This document shows, in pieces, positions 9,074-18,274 of a stretch of 64,000 bases of DNA. The notes below the pieces were generated by a model. It saw nothing but the letters and a program-made list of their open reading frames with translations. It was not told the DNA's origin and ran no database searches. This stretch comes from Agromyces agglutinans (GTDB taxonomy: Bacteria > Actinomycetota > Actinomycetes > Actinomycetales > Microbacteriaceae): contig NZ_WJIF01000003.1 in NCBI RefSeq assembly GCF_009647605.1, positions 347,988 through 411,987 on the forward strand, given 5' to 3'. How positions within the stretch are numbered: the stretch's first letter is position 1; every line of letters starts with the position of its first letter. The translations under genes were made by a program, and so were the position numbers.

Positions 9074-10183
9074 GTGAACACCGCCGATCGCCTGCGCCGC
9101 CGCTCGCGCGCCGAAGAAGCCGACCCCGCCGCGTCGGGCTCGCTCTTCGCGAGCCGACCGTTCCGCTGGGGCTTCATCGTGACGCTCGGCGTGCTGCTCG
9201 CGCTGCTGCTGGCCGTCGCCCTCGTGAACCTGCAGTCGGTGGTGCTGTCGGTGTTCATCGCCGCGTTCGTGGCCCTGGGGCTCGATCCGCTGATCCGGTG
9301 GTTCCAGCGGCGCGGGATGTCGCGGGGACTTGCGATCGTCGTCGTGATCCTCCTGTTCGTCGCCGTGGTCGTCGGCATCATCTGGATCGTCCTCCCGCCC
9401 GTGATCGCGCAGGCCACCGCACTCGTGCGATCCATCCCGAACATGGTGGACCGGGTCCAGGACTCCGGCTGGTTCGACGACGCGAACCTGGCGACGAACG
9501 GACTGCTCGGCAACCTCGTCACCGGCCTCGAGGACCTCCTCACCGACCCGAACCTGTGGGCGACCGTCGGCGGCGGGGCGCTCGCGTTCGGGGCATCCGT
9601 CATCAGCGCCGTCTCGACGGGATTCTTCGTCGTGGTGCTCTCGATCTACTTCATCGCGACGCTCGATGCGACCAAGCGCGCGTGCTACTCGCTCGTGAAG
9701 GCGTCGCACCGCGTGCGGGTGCAGGGCTACGCCGAGCGGATCATGGAATCCGTCGGCAAGTACCTCTCGGGCATGGTGGTGCTGGCGTTCATGAACGCGG
9801 TCTACTCGACCATCCTGCTCGCGGCCGTGGGCGTGCCGTTCGCCCTCGTGCTCGGTGTCGTCGCGCTCTTCGTGACGCTCATCCCGCTCATCGGAACCGT
9901 GCTCACGACCATCCTCATGACGATCGTGACCCTCTTCGTCGGGCCGACCCAGGCGCTGATCGTGCTCGTGCTGATGCTGGTCTACATGCAGGTCGAGGCG
10001 TACATCCTGACGCCGAAGGTCATGGGCAAGGCCGTGCAGGTGCCCGGCACGATCGTGCTCATCTCGGCGCTCGCCGGCGGCACGCTGCTCGGCCTACTCG
10101 GGGCGCTCGTCGCGATCCCGATCTCGGCGGGCATCCTGCTGATCATCCGCGAGATCGTCATCCCGCGGCAGCAGCGCCTCTGA
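9074..10183 (+). CDS. AI-2E-family (TqsA/YdiK-like) membrane protein
   Basis: A 369-residue polytopic protein of PF01594. It has two N-terminal membrane segments (ATLGV-type start at ~32), an amphipathic middle region with VDRVQDSGWFDD, and a C-terminal block of membrane helices including GVVALFVTLIPLIGTVL and the conserved YILTPKVMGKAVQVPG. Family members have been linked to autoinducer-2 export or Na+/H+ antiport; which applies here is unknown. The GTG start is supported by the -10 box TAGACT just upstream. Confidence 0.9.
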   Translation: MNTADRLRRRSRAEEADPAASGSLFASRPFRWGFIVTLGVLLALLLAVALVNLQSVVLSVFIAAFVALGLDPLIRWFQRRGMSRGLAIVVVILLFVAVVVGIIWIVLPPVIAQATALVRSIPNMVDRVQDSGWFDDANLATNGLLGNLVTGLEDLLTDPNLWATVGGGALAFGASVISAVSTGFFVVVLSIYFIATLDATKRACYSLVKASHRVRVQGYAERIMESVGKYLSGMVVLAFMNAVYSTILLAAVGVPFALVLGVVALFVTLIPLIGTVLTTILMTIVTLFVGPTQALIVLVLMLVYMQVEAYILTPKVMGKAVQVPGTIVLISALAGGTLLGLLGALVAIPISAGILLIIREIVIPRQQRL

Positions 10184-10220
10184 CGGGTTCCGCCGGGCGC
10201 CGCCGCCGCGGGTGCGCCGG

Positions 10221-11699
10221 TCATGCGACGGGCGTCGGCTCGCGATCGACGGGGCGACCGGATGCCTCGCCGCCTGCCCCGCCCGCCGACGCCGTGGCAT
10301 CCGCAGCCGGCGACGTCGCGGCCGTCGCCCGCCCCGCGGGCAGGAACAGCGCGCCGACCAGCGCGACCGCGAGCGCCGCGGCGCCGGCGAGCACGGCCGG
10401 CACGGCCGCGTCGACGTAGCCCGTGGGCGTCAGTTCCCCGCCGGCACCGGTGAACACCGCGGTCAGCGCGGCGATGCCGAGCGCCACGCCGACCTCGCGC
10501 AGCGTGGAGTTCGTGGCCGACGCCTTCGCGTGGTCGTCCTCGCCCATGTTCGCGAGCACCGCCGTCGACATGGGCGCGAACACGAGGCCCATGCCGACGC
10601 CCGCGAGCAGGAACGGGGCGACGAGCACCGAGTACGCGACCTCCGGGCTCATCGTGGCGGCGATCCAGACCAGCGCGACCGTCTGCAGCGCCAGGCCCGC
10701 GACGATCAGGGTGCGGGTGCCGACCCGCGGGGCGACGAACCCGGCGAGCGGTGCGACGACCATGGGCGCGAGGGTCCACGGCATCGTCTGCACGCCCGCC
10801 TCGAGCGCCGAGGCGCCCTGCACGACCTGGAGGAACTGGATGAGCAGGAACACCGCGCCGAACATGCCGAAGCTGAACGCGAAGCCGACAACGTTCGCCG
10901 CTGAGAAGCTCCGGTCGCGGAACAGGCGCAGCGGCAGCAGCGGCGCGCTCGCCCGGCGCTCCCACAGCAGGAACGCGGCCAGCAGCGCCGTGCCGACCGC
11001 GAGCGAGCCGACGACCTCGAGGCTGTCCCAGCCCGCGTCGTTGCCCCGCACGATGCCGAAGACGATGCCGAGCACGCCGAGGCCTGCGAGCGCGACGCCG
11101 GGCAGGTCGATGCGCAGGCGCGCGCCGAGCGTGTTCGGCAACGCGAGGACGGCGAGCGGGATCGCGACGATGCCGATCGGCACGTTCAGCCAGAAGATCG
11201 CCTGCCAGTTCCAGCCCTCGACGACCGCGCCGCCGATCAGCGGGCCGAGCGCGACGCCGAGGCCTGCGACGCCGCCCCAGATGCCGATCGCGGCGGGCCG
11301 CAGGCGCGGCGGCACAGCCCCGGCGAGCAGCGTCAGCGAGAGCGGCATGATGCCGGCGGCCCCGACACCCTGCACCGCGCGGCTCGCGATGACCATCCAC
11401 GACTCGGTGCTCAGCGCGACGAGCGCGCTCGCGGCGGTGAAGACGAGGATGCCGGCGAGGAACACCGTGCGGCGGCCGATGCGGTCGCCGAGCGCCGCCG
11501 CGGCCAGGATGAACGTCGCGAACGCGAGCGTGAACGCGTTGACGTACCACTGCAACTCCTCGATGGATGCCCCGAGGTCGGCCCGCATGGCCGGCAGCGC
11601 GTTCGTGATGACGAGGTTGTCGAGCGTCGCCATGAACATCGGCAACGAGGCCGCGACAACGGCCAGCCACACCGGGATCCGGCGCTGGGAGGTGGTCAT
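10221..11699 (-). CDS. MFS drug-efflux transporter, DHA2 family (14 TM)
   Basis: A 492-residue transporter. The N-terminal motif LDNLVITNALPAMRADLGAS is motif D1 of the DHA2 family, GDRIGRRTVF is the A motif between helices 2 and 3, and GWNWQAIFWLNVPIGI is the usual helix 5-6 segment. Hydrophobicity fits 14 helices. The ATG at 11699 is chosen because GAAGGAG lies upstream and the protein then begins at the expected cytoplasmic arm; the frame is open further upstream into the operator region. It is divergent from a TetR gene with two matching operators, so inducible multidrug or antibiotic export is likely. Confidence 0.93.
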   Translation of the reverse strand: MTTSQRRIPVWLAVVAASLPMFMATLDNLVITNALPAMRADLGASIEELQWYVNAFTLAFATFILAAAALGDRIGRRTVFLAGILVFTAASALVALSTESWMVIASRAVQGVGAAGIMPLSLTLLAGAVPPRLRPAAIGIWGGVAGLGVALGPLIGGAVVEGWNWQAIFWLNVPIGIVAIPLAVLALPNTLGARLRIDLPGVALAGLGVLGIVFGIVRGNDAGWDSLEVVGSLAVGTALLAAFLLWERRASAPLLPLRLFRDRSFSAANVVGFAFSFGMFGAVFLLIQFLQVVQGASALEAGVQTMPWTLAPMVVAPLAGFVAPRVGTRTLIVAGLALQTVALVWIAATMSPEVAYSVLVAPFLLAGVGMGLVFAPMSTAVLANMGEDDHAKASATNSTLREVGVALGIAALTAVFTGAGGELTPTGYVDAAVPAVLAGAAALAVALVGALFLPAGRATAATSPAADATASAGGAGGEASGRPVDREPTPVA

Positions 11700-11728
11700 G
11701 GTGCTGCTCCTTCGGAGTCGGGGGTGGG

Positions 11729-11741
11729 CATACGGCGTATG
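11729..11741. promoter_or_regulatory. Palindrome CATACGGCGTATG
   Basis: A perfect 6+1+6 palindrome in the MFS leader, next to the TetR operators but of different sequence. It could be an extra regulator site or a leader hairpin. Confidence 0.4.
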
Positions 11742-11743
11742 TG

Positions 11744-11759
11744 GTAATCGACTGATTAC
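11744..11759. promoter_or_regulatory. TetR operator 1
   Basis: GTAATCGACTGATTAC has perfect 6-bp arms (GTAATC/GATTAC) around GACT, a typical TetR-family operator, on the MFS side of the intergenic region. Confidence 0.75.
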
Positions 11760-11777
11760 TTGACGCAGGCCACTGTA

Positions 11778-11793
11778 GTAATCGACTGATAAC
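11778..11793. promoter_or_regulatory. TetR operator 2
   Basis: GTAATCGACTGATAAC matches operator 1 at 15 of 16 positions, 34 bp away. It overlaps the TetR gene's own -10 box (TAACCT, 11790-11795), consistent with autorepression. Confidence 0.75.
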
Positions 11794-11795
11794 CT
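11790..11795 (+). promoter_or_regulatory. -10 box TAACCT of the TetR gene
   Basis: TAACCT ends seven bases before the ATG at 11803, a leaderless layout, and overlaps operator 2 by four bases. Confidence 0.5.
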
Positions 11796-11802
11796 GTCAA
11801 CC

Positions 11803-12396
11803 ATGGAGCAGAAACCCGATCGCATCTCCGCACCGGCGCGGCGCGAGCAGATCCTCGAGGCCGCCGCGCGCGTGTTCGGCGAGCTCGGCTACGCCGGCGC
11901 CACGACCGACAAGGTCGCGCGGGCTGCCGGCATCAGCCAGCCCTACGTCGTGCGCCTGTTCGGCACGAAGGACCAACTGTTCGTCGAGGTGCTCGAGCGC
12001 ACGGGCGAACGCGTGCTCCGGGCTTTCGACGAGGCCATTGAGGCCTCCGACGACGCCGCGACCGTGCAGGCGCGGGTCGGCGCCGCGTACGTCGAGCTCG
12101 TCCAGACCGACCGCGGCGTGCTGCTCTCGCTCATGCAGGGGTTCATCCTCGGCCACGACCCGCATATCGGGCCGGTCGCCCGTCGCGGTTTCATGCGCAT
12201 CTACGACCGGCTGCGCACCGTCATGGAACCCGAAGAGGCCATGCGCTTCATCGCGCAGGGCATGCTCATCAACACCCTCATCGCATCGGGACTCATGGCC
12301 GAGTTCCAGCAGGGGCAGAACGTCCACGAGCTCCTCGCGTGCGCCTTCGGCGACAAGCTCGGGCTCGTGCTCGACGGCATGGCCGCCGACCGCTGA
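11803..12396 (+). CDS. TetR-family repressor
   Basis: A 197-residue regulator. Residues ~12-60 form the TetR helix-turn-helix: REQILEAAARVFGELGYAGATTDKVARAAGISQPYVVRLFGTKDQLF in pieces, with the usual turn AGISQPYV. The C-terminal ligand-binding half is helical and unlike named subfamilies. It is divergent from the DHA2 exporter, with twin operators between them, so it most likely represses both genes until a drug-like ligand binds. Confidence 0.93.
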   Translation: MEQKPDRISAPARREQILEAAARVFGELGYAGATTDKVARAAGISQPYVVRLFGTKDQLFVEVLERTGERVLRAFDEAIEASDDAATVQARVGAAYVELVQTDRGVLLSLMQGFILGHDPHIGPVARRGFMRIYDRLRTVMEPEEAMRFIAQGMLINTLIASGLMAEFQQGQNVHELLACAFGDKLGLVLDGMAADR

Positions 12397-12461
12397 CCGG
12401 CCCGGTCACACCCGGCGATCGAGTCACGCGGGACGAAGGAGCCCGCGCATCGACACCCCGG

Positions 12462-13025
12462 TCACCAGACCGACGGCGCCTCGGCACGCGTCGGCGGCAG
12501 CGCGACATCCTGCCCCCATCGCTCGATCCAGTCGGGCAGGACGTCGTCGGAGGGCACCGCGCCGAACGCCTCGGCGACCTCGGCCATCGGCACCGTACCG
12601 CCCGCCTTGCGCAGGAACCGCGCGCGGATGAACCCCTGCGCGTAGATCTCGGGCCGCCCGTCGGTGCCCGGGCGCACGAAGCGCTGCTCCATGTAGACCG
12701 CCTTGTCGTCGAAGCCCAGCACACGCGACTCGATCGTGAAGCGCTGCCAGAGGCTCAGCGACTTGCGGAACGTGATCGTCTCGCTCGCGACCACCGGATA
12801 CCAGTCCCGCGCGCGCATCGTCGCGAAGATGCCCGACCGCACGAGCGCGTCGAACCGCGCGACATCCATGATCGAGAAGTACACGCCGTTGTTCATGTGG
12901 CGGTTGATGTCGAGATCGGTCGGCAGGGTGATGAACCGCGTGCGCGCGACGTCGTAGATGCCGAGGTCGGGCTTGCGACGCGACAGGAAGAGGATGTGCA
13001 GCAGCGTGCGGAACAACATGTGCAT
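12462..13025 (-). CDS. Acyl-CoA thioesterase-like protein (4HBT hotdog fold)
   Basis: A 187-residue protein of the hotdog-fold thioesterase group resembling the THEM6/YbgC-like family. The stretch TDLDINRHMNNGVYFSIMD near residue 40 carries the conserved Asp and the H-x-N-N-G active-site loop, followed by SETITFRKSLSLWQRF. It would hydrolyse an acyl-CoA in the cytoplasm; the acyl chain is not predictable. ATG codons at 13025 and 13019 both fit; 13025 is preferred because minus-strand TACGCT (13033-13038) ends seven bases before it. It lies downstream of prpC but probably has its own promoter. Confidence 0.82.
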   Translation of the reverse strand: MHMLFRTLLHILFLSRRKPDLGIYDVARTRFITLPTDLDINRHMNNGVYFSIMDVARFDALVRSGIFATMRARDWYPVVASETITFRKSLSLWQRFTIESRVLGFDDKAVYMEQRFVRPGTDGRPEIYAQGFIRARFLRKAGGTVPMAEVAEAFGAVPSDDVLPDWIERWGQDVALPPTRAEAPSVW

Positions 13026-13032
13026 GGATCCG

Positions 13033-13038
13033 AGCGTA
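13033..13038 (-). promoter_or_regulatory. -10 box TACGCT (leaderless layout)
   Basis: On the minus strand TACGCT ends seven bases before the ATG at 13025 of the thioesterase gene. Confidence 0.45.
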
Positions 13039-13125
13039 TGCCGCCGCCGCGCCCGGGCGCGGGTCGGTTGGCCGGTCGCGACATCCGCCGATCGGATGCC
13101 GCGCGCCCGGCTTGTGGGATCCGGC

Positions 13126-14265
13126 CTACTCGACCGGCTCGCGCTGCGGCACGTCGCGCTGGTCGACGCCGTCGTAGACCGAGAGCGGGCGGATGAGCGC
13201 GTTGGACGCGCGCTGCTCCATGATGTGCGCCGTCCACCCGGTCACGCGCGACGCCACGAACAGCGGCGTGAACTGCTCGGTGTCCCAGCCCATCAGGTGG
13301 TACGCGGGACCCGACGGGTAGTCGAGGTTCGGGTGGATGCCCTTGCGCTCGGTGAACTCGTTCGCCAGCGCCTCGTACAGCGCGAGCAGGTCGGGCCGGT
13401 CGTAGTGCTCGACGAGCGAGTCGAGCGCGGCCTTCATCGTCGGCACGCGCGAGTCGCCGTTCTTGTAGACGCGGTGCCCGAAGCCCATGACCTTGCGCTT
13501 CGCAGCGAGCGCCTCGTCGAGCCAGGCGCTCGCCCGCTCGGCCTCGCCGATCTCGTCGAACGTGTGCATGACGGCCTCGTTCGCGCCGCCGTGCAGCGGC
13601 CCCTTGAGGGCGCCGATCGCCGCGACGACCGCCGAGTGCAGGTCGGAGAGCGTCGACGTCACGACGCGCGCGGTGAAGGTCGAGGCATTGAACGAGTGCT
13701 CGGCGTAGAGGATCATCGACACGTCGAACGCGTCGACGACCGGGAGCTCCGGCACCTCGTCGAAGGCCATGAACAGGAAGTTCGCGGAGTAGCCGAGGTC
13801 GTCGCGGGGCTCGACGAGCTCGAGGCCCCTGCGGCGCCGCTGGTCGTACGCGACGACCGCGGGGATCGCGGCGAACAGGCGCTTCGACTTGTCGAGCTCG
13901 GCCTCGGGAGAGTCGTCGGCCGTGAGCCCGTCGCGGGCGCCCATGACGCTGACCGCGGTGCGCACGACATCCATCGGGTGCGCGTTGGTCGGCAGCGCGT
14001 CGACGACGTGCTTGACGACCGGGTCGAGGTGGCGGTTGGCCCGCTCGAACTGCTCGAACTCGGCGAGCTGGCGCTCGTCGGGCAGCTCGCCGTGCCAGAG
14101 CAGGTAGGCGACCTCCTCGAACGTCGCCGATGCGGCGAGCTGCTGCACGGGGTACCCGCGGTACAGCAGGGAGTTCGTCTCGGCGTTGACCTTCGAGATC
14201 GCGGTGTAGTCGACCGGGACTCCGGCGAGGCCCTTGAAGATCTCGGGCTTGGGTGCGTCGCTCAT
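13126..14265 (-). CDS. prpC: 2-Methylcitrate synthase / citrate synthase
   Basis: A 379-residue citrate-synthase-fold enzyme. Visible motifs: YRGYPVQQLA near the N-terminus, GPLHGGANEAVMHTF (catalytic His region), GFGHRVYKNGDSR (second His and substrate Arg) and PNLDYPSGPAYHLMG (Asp region). The short bacterial type-I length and position near prpB and prpD identify it as the synthase condensing propionyl-CoA with oxaloacetate in the methylcitrate cycle, though such enzymes often accept acetyl-CoA too. The ATG at 14265 has GAGGAG upstream. The DUF3467 gene on the opposite strand separates it from prpB, so it has its own promoter. Confidence 0.92.
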   Translation of the reverse strand: MSDAPKPEIFKGLAGVPVDYTAISKVNAETNSLLYRGYPVQQLAASATFEEVAYLLWHGELPDERQLAEFEQFERANRHLDPVVKHVVDALPTNAHPMDVVRTAVSVMGARDGLTADDSPEAELDKSKRLFAAIPAVVAYDQRRRRGLELVEPRDDLGYSANFLFMAFDEVPELPVVDAFDVSMILYAEHSFNASTFTARVVTSTLSDLHSAVVAAIGALKGPLHGGANEAVMHTFDEIGEAERASAWLDEALAAKRKVMGFGHRVYKNGDSRVPTMKAALDSLVEHYDRPDLLALYEALANEFTERKGIHPNLDYPSGPAYHLMGWDTEQFTPLFVASRVTGWTAHIMEQRASNALIRPLSVYDGVDQRDVPQREPVE

Positions 14266-14362
14266 GCTGCTCCTCGTCGCTCGTGCGCCGCCGCCATGCG
14301 ACGCCCACCTCAGCCTAGGGCCCCGCGGTAGCCTTGCCACTCAGGCAGAAGGAGGCCCGCTG

Positions 14363-14656
14363 ATGGCCGATGAGCGTCCGCGCCAGTTCACGTTCGAGAT
14401 CCCGCCCGACAAGGTCGAGGGGTCGTTCGCGGACTTCGCCTCGGTCTGGCACACGTCGACGTCGTTCGTCATCGACTTCATGACGGTGACGCGCCCGCCG
14501 ACGGCGGTCGCCGACGAGGACGGCGGCCCCGACCGGGTCGTCACGCCGGCGCAGGTCGTCAGCCGCATCCGGATCCCGCCGCAGCAGGTCTTCGAGCTCG
14601 CGAAGGCGCTGACGCGCCAGCTCGAGGCCTGGGAACGCGAGACCGGCAATCGGTAG
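14363..14656 (+). CDS. DUF3467-family small protein
   Basis: A 97-residue protein with the DUF3467 pattern: FEIPPDKVEGSFADFASVWHTSTSFVIDFM (in parts) followed by VVSRIRIPPQQVFELAKAL. The family has no assigned function. The ATG has a strong AGAAGGAGG site, with TAGCCT (14329-14334) as a possible -10 box. It is divergent from prpC and convergent with prpB, splitting an otherwise continuous propionate locus. Confidence 0.85.
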   Translation: MADERPRQFTFEIPPDKVEGSFADFASVWHTSTSFVIDFMTVTRPPTAVADEDGGPDRVVTPAQVVSRIRIPPQQVFELAKALTRQLEAWERETGNR

Positions 14657-14691
14657 GGCGCCCGGCGGGCGGCGTCGCCCGCCGGGCGCCC
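14656..14691. terminator. Bidirectional terminator hairpin (15-bp perfect stem)
   Basis: Left arm GGGCGCCCGGCGGGC (14656-14670) pairs perfectly with 14677-14691 around the loop GGCGTC. It lies between the convergent DUF3467 and prpB genes and has no T-tract. The first base overlaps the DUF3467 stop codon. Confidence 0.85.
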
Positions 14692-14719
14692 CCGCGCGTC
14701 GCGCTCGGGCGCGCCGCGC

Positions 14720-15619
14720 TCAGCGCGCGACGGTGAAGTTGAAGATGCCCGTGTCGAAGCGGTTGTAGCCCTCGTAGTCGATCAGCTCGTAGAGGTCGGC
14801 ACGGTGCTGCATCTCGTCGAGCTTGCCGGTCAGGGTTCCGGATGCCTCGAGCTCGTCGAGTCCGCGAACGGCCGCGCCCATCGCGAGCCGGAGCAGGGAT
14901 ACGGGCCAGATGACGAGGTTCATGCCGACGTCGCGGAGCTGGTCGACGCTGAACAGGTCGGACTTGCCGAACTCGGTCATGTTGGCGAGCAACGGCACGT
15001 CGACGGCCTTGCGCACGGCCTCGAACTCGGCGAGCGAGCGCATCGCCTCGGGGAAGATCGCGTCGGCACCGGCGTCGACGAGCGCCTTCGCGCGGTCCAC
15101 CGCGGCGTCGAGCCCGTCGACGGCGGCGATGTCCGTGCGCGCCATGACCAGGAAGTTCGCGTCGCGACGCGCGTCGACCGCGGCCCGGATGCGCTGCAGC
15201 GCGGTCTGCTCGTCGACGACCTGCTTGCCGTCGAGGTGGCCGCAGCGCTTGGGGTTCACCTGATCCTCGATGTGGAGCCCGGCGAGGCCGGCGTCCTCCA
15301 TCTCCTGCACGGTGCGCGCGACGTTCATCGGCTCGCCGAAGCCCGTGTCGGCGTCGACGATCGCGGGCAGCTCGGTCATGCGCGCGATCTGCTTGGCGCG
15401 ACCGGCGACCTCGGTCAGGGTGGTCAAGCCGATGTCGGGCAGGCCGAGGTCGGCCGACAGCACGGCGCCCGAGATGTAGACGCCCTCGAAGCCCTTCTGC
15501 TCGATCAGCCGTGCCGACAGCGGGTTGAACGCGCCCGGGAAGCGCAGCAGCTCGCCGGTCGCGAGCCGCTCGCGGAAGAGCCGACGCTTGTCGGCAGGAG
15601 TGGTCTGGGCGTAGAGCAT
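14720..15619 (-). CDS. prpB: Methylisocitrate lyase
   Basis: A 299-residue enzyme of the isocitrate-lyase/PEP-mutase superfamily. It shows DADTGFGEPMNVARTV (metal-binding Asp residues), LHIEDQVNPKRCGH with the catalytic KRCGH loop, and ARTDIAAVDGLDAA. It splits 2-methylisocitrate into pyruvate and succinate, the last step of the methylcitrate cycle. It starts 13 bases after the prpD stop and is presumably co-transcribed with prpD and the upstream hydrolase gene. Confidence 0.95.
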   Translation of the reverse strand: MLYAQTTPADKRRLFRERLATGELLRFPGAFNPLSARLIEQKGFEGVYISGAVLSADLGLPDIGLTTLTEVAGRAKQIARMTELPAIVDADTGFGEPMNVARTVQEMEDAGLAGLHIEDQVNPKRCGHLDGKQVVDEQTALQRIRAAVDARRDANFLVMARTDIAAVDGLDAAVDRAKALVDAGADAIFPEAMRSLAEFEAVRKAVDVPLLANMTEFGKSDLFSVDQLRDVGMNLVIWPVSLLRLAMGAAVRGLDELEASGTLTGKLDEMQHRADLYELIDYEGYNRFDTGIFNFTVAR

Positions 15620-15632
15620 CAGCGGAGTCCGA

Positions 15633-17171
15633 TCAGAAGAGTCCGGTCGGCACGTCGAGGCCGACCAGCGCGCCGGGCGCGGCGGTGAAGGTGAGGGCGG
15701 CGAGCTCGTCGGGACCGAGCTCGGGCAGGCGCTGCGCGACATCGAGGAACCGCTCGATCTCGTCGGCCTCGAGCACCGGCGCCGCGAGCGTGCGGAACTT
15801 CGCGACGTACTGCTCGCGGCCGAACGGCCGTGCCCCGAGCGGATGGGCGTCGGCGACGGCGATCTCCTCGACGATCTCGGCGCCGTCGGCGAACCGGATG
15901 ACGACGCGGCCGCCGAACGCCTTCTCGCCCATGTCGAGCGAGTGGTAGCGGCGGGTCCACTCGGCGTCCTCGACCGTGGTGACCTTGCGCCACAGTGCGA
16001 CGGTCTCGGGGCGGTGGGCGCGCTCGGGCGAGTACGAGGTCTCGTGGTCCCACGCGCCGTCTTGGAGGGCGACGGTGAAGATGTACGGGATCGAGTGGTC
16101 GAGCGTCTCGCGCGAGGCGTCGGGGTCGTACTTCTGCGGGTCGTTCGCACCCGAGCCGATGACGTAGTGCGTGTGGTGCGAGGTGTGCAGCACGATCGAC
16201 TCGAGGCGGTCGGGGTCGTCGAGGATGATCGGGTACTCGTCGTGCAGCTTCCGGGCGAGGTCGATCCAGGCCTGCGCCTGGTACTCGGCGGAGTGCTCCT
16301 TCGTGTACGAGTCGAGGATGGCCCGCTTCGCCTCGCCCAGTTCGGGCAGCGGCACCTCGTACGAGGCATCCGGCCCGCCGAGCAGCCATGCGATCACGCC
16401 GTCTTCGCCCTCGTAGATGGGCACCGGGCTGGTCTGGCCGCGCATCGCGCGGTCGACCGCTTCGACGGCCATCTTGCCGGCGAACGCCGGGGCGTGCGCC
16501 TTCCAGGTCGAGATCTCACCCTTGCGCGACTGGCGGGTCGCGGTCGTCGTGTGCAGCGCCTGGCCGACGGCCTGGAAGATCGTCTCCTGGTCGAGGCCGA
16601 GCAACGTGCCGATGCCCGCGGCCGCCGAGGGGCCGAGGTGCGCGACGTGGTCGATCTTGTGCCGGTGCAGCGAGATGGCCTTCGCGAGGTCGATCTGGAT
16701 CTCGTAGCCGGTCGCGATGCCCCGCACGAGGTCGCGGCCCGTGAGCCCGCGCGCCGCGGCGACGTGCTGGGCGACGGCGACGATCGGCGGGATGTTGTCG
16801 CCGGGGTGCGAGTACTCCTCGGCGAGGAAGGTGTCGTGGAAGTCGAGCTCGCGCACCGCGACCCCGTTGGCCCACGCCGCCCACTCGGGCGATGTGCGCC
16901 GCCCCGGGTCGACGCCGAAGACGGTCGCGCCGTCGCCGCCGATCGAGACGGGATGCGCCAGCGCCTGGCTGCGCGCCGAGACCACCGGCCCGCGGGTGAC
17001 GGATGCCGCGGCGACGGCCGCGTTGTCGATGACGCGGTTGACGACCATGTCGACCACGTCGTCGTCGAGCTCGACGGGATCGGTCGCCACCGCCGCCAGC
17101 TGCCAGGCGAGCTGGCCCTCGCGGGTCAGGTTCTCGTCGCTCCGATGCGTGCGCAGGTGGTGGGTCTTCAC
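15633..17171 (-). CDS. prpD: 2-Methylcitrate dehydratase (MmgE/PrpD family)
   Basis: A 512-residue MmgE/PrpD-family protein. It begins with [14 protein letters not shown], characteristic of PrpD, and contains [14 protein letters not shown] and the [19 protein letters not shown] segment around residue 220. It dehydrates 2-methylcitrate to 2-methylaconitate. The GTG at 17171 is chosen because it overlaps the stop of the upstream hydrolase gene by four bases (GTGA), giving translational coupling, and matches the family N-terminus. prpB follows 13 bases downstream. Confidence 0.94.
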   Translation of the reverse strand: MKTHHLRTHRSDENLTREGQLAWQLAAVATDPVELDDDVVDMVVNRVIDNAAVAAASVTRGPVVSARSQALAHPVSIGGDGATVFGVDPGRRTSPEWAAWANGVAVRELDFHDTFLAEEYSHPGDNIPPIVAVAQHVAAARGLTGRDLVRGIATGYEIQIDLAKAISLHRHKIDHVAHLGPSAAAGIGTLLGLDQETIFQAVGQALHTTTATRQSRKGEISTWKAHAPAFAGKMAVEAVDRAMRGQTSPVPIYEGEDGVIAWLLGGPDASYEVPLPELGEAKRAILDSYTKEHSAEYQAQAWIDLARKLHDEYPIILDDPDRLESIVLHTSHHTHYVIGSGANDPQKYDPDASRETLDHSIPYIFTVALQDGAWDHETSYSPERAHRPETVALWRKVTTVEDAEWTRRYHSLDMGEKAFGGRVVIRFADGAEIVEEIAVADAHPLGARPFGREQYVAKFRTLAAPVLEADEIERFLDVAQRLPELGPDELAALTFTAAPGALVGLDVPTGLF

Positions 17172-18235
17172 CCTTCCAACGTAGGCCACACGGGCGCGTA
17201 GCGCTGCTCGCCGAGCACCTGCGCGGGAAGGTGGGCGGGCACGTCGGCGAGTCGGGACGGGTCCCATCGCGGCTGCCGGTCCTTGTCGATGACCTGGGCG
17301 CGGATGCCCTCGCGCAGGTCGTGCTGCTCGATGAACCACGTCACGGCGCGGAACTCCTGCTCGAAGGCGTCCTCGAGGCGCGGCAACGTGCGTGCACGTC
17401 GCACGGCCTCGAGCGTCACGGCGAGCGCGGTCGGCGAGAGCTGCTCGAGTTCGTCGGCGGCGGAGTGCGCCTCGTCGACCTCGGTCGCGCGCAACCGGTC
17501 GACGATCTCGGCGACGGTGGGGGCCGAGTAGCAGGCGTCGACCCAGTCGCGCGTGAGTGCGAGCGCCGAGGGTCCGGGCGTCTCGTCGAAGAGCAGCGCG
17601 ATCTCGGACGGCGTTCCCGGGTCGGCGCGCTCGGCGAGGGCTTGGTACAGGTGCGGCAGGCGCTCGCTCGGCACGTAGAGGTCGGCGAATCCGGCATGGA
17701 TCGCGTCGGCGGCATCCATCGTCCGCGAGTTGAGCGCGAGGTGGACGCCGAGTTCGCCTGGCGCGCTCGCGAGCAGCCAGGTGCCGCCGACGTCGGGCGT
17801 GAAGCCGATGCGCGTCTCGGGCATCGCGAGGCGCGAGCGCTCGGTCACGATGCGGACGGACGCGTGGCCGGTGAGCCCGATGCCGCCGCCCATCGTGATG
17901 CCGTCCATGATCGCGACGACCGGCTTCGGGTAGCGCGCGATGGCCGCGTCGAGCCGGTACTCCGTTCGGAAGAAGTCGTGCGCGGTTTCGTGCTCGCCGC
18001 GGGTCGCGTACCCGTAGAGCTCACGCACGTCGCCGCCGGCGCAGAAGCCGCGGTCACCCGCGCCGTCGAGCACGACGAGGCCGACCTCGGAGTCGTCGCG
18101 CCAGGCGTCGAACACGGCGGTGAGGGCGCGGACCATCTCGTAGCTGAGCGCGTTGAGCGCCTGGGGGCGGTCGAGCGTGACGTGGCCGACTCCGTCGGCC
18201 ACCGTTGCGGAGATATGGTCGCTCACGTCTGCCAC
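17168..18235 (-). CDS. Enoyl-CoA hydratase-family protein, probable 3-hydroxyisobutyryl-CoA hydrolase
   Basis: A 355-residue crotonase-fold enzyme. The oxyanion-hole segments [14 protein letters not shown] (~65) and [15 protein letters not shown] (~115) and the motif [19 protein letters not shown] (~145) match the ECH_2 subgroup that contains 3-hydroxyisobutyryl-CoA hydrolase. The extra C-terminal helical region, about 90 residues longer than a plain enoyl-CoA hydratase, supports this. In valine breakdown it yields 3-hydroxyisobutyrate and then propionyl-CoA, the substrate of the prp enzymes encoded downstream. It overlaps prpD by four bases and heads the operon. Start GTG. Confidence 0.82.
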   Translation of the reverse strand: MADVSDHISATVADGVGHVTLDRPQALNALSYEMVRALTAVFDAWRDDSEVGLVVLDGAGDRGFCAGGDVRELYGYATRGEHETAHDFFRTEYRLDAAIARYPKPVVAIMDGITMGGGIGLTGHASVRIVTERSRLAMPETRIGFTPDVGGTWLLASAPGELGVHLALNSRTMDAADAIHAGFADLYVPSERLPHLYQALAERADPGTPSEIALLFDETPGPSALALTRDWVDACYSAPTVAEIVDRLRATEVDEAHSAADELEQLSPTALAVTLEAVRRARTLPRLEDAFEQEFRAVTWFIEQHDLREGIRAQVIDKDRQPRWDPSRLADVPAHLPAQVLGEQRYAPVWPTLEG

Positions 18236-18261
18236 CGTAGCGAGAACCCGGTGGCGAGGCG

Positions 18262-18267
18262 TACCGT
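18262..18267 (+). promoter_or_regulatory. -10 box TACCGT (leaderless layout)
   Basis: TACCGT ends seven bases before the ATG at 18275; the gap has no ribosome binding site. Confidence 0.4.
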
Positions 18268-18274
18268 CGCGTCC

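Noticed and set aside
13047-13062. Palindrome CCGCGCCCGGGCGCGG between prpC and the thioesterase gene
   Set aside because: It is self-complementary with no loop and is likely at this G+C content; there is no sign that it ends the prpC transcript.
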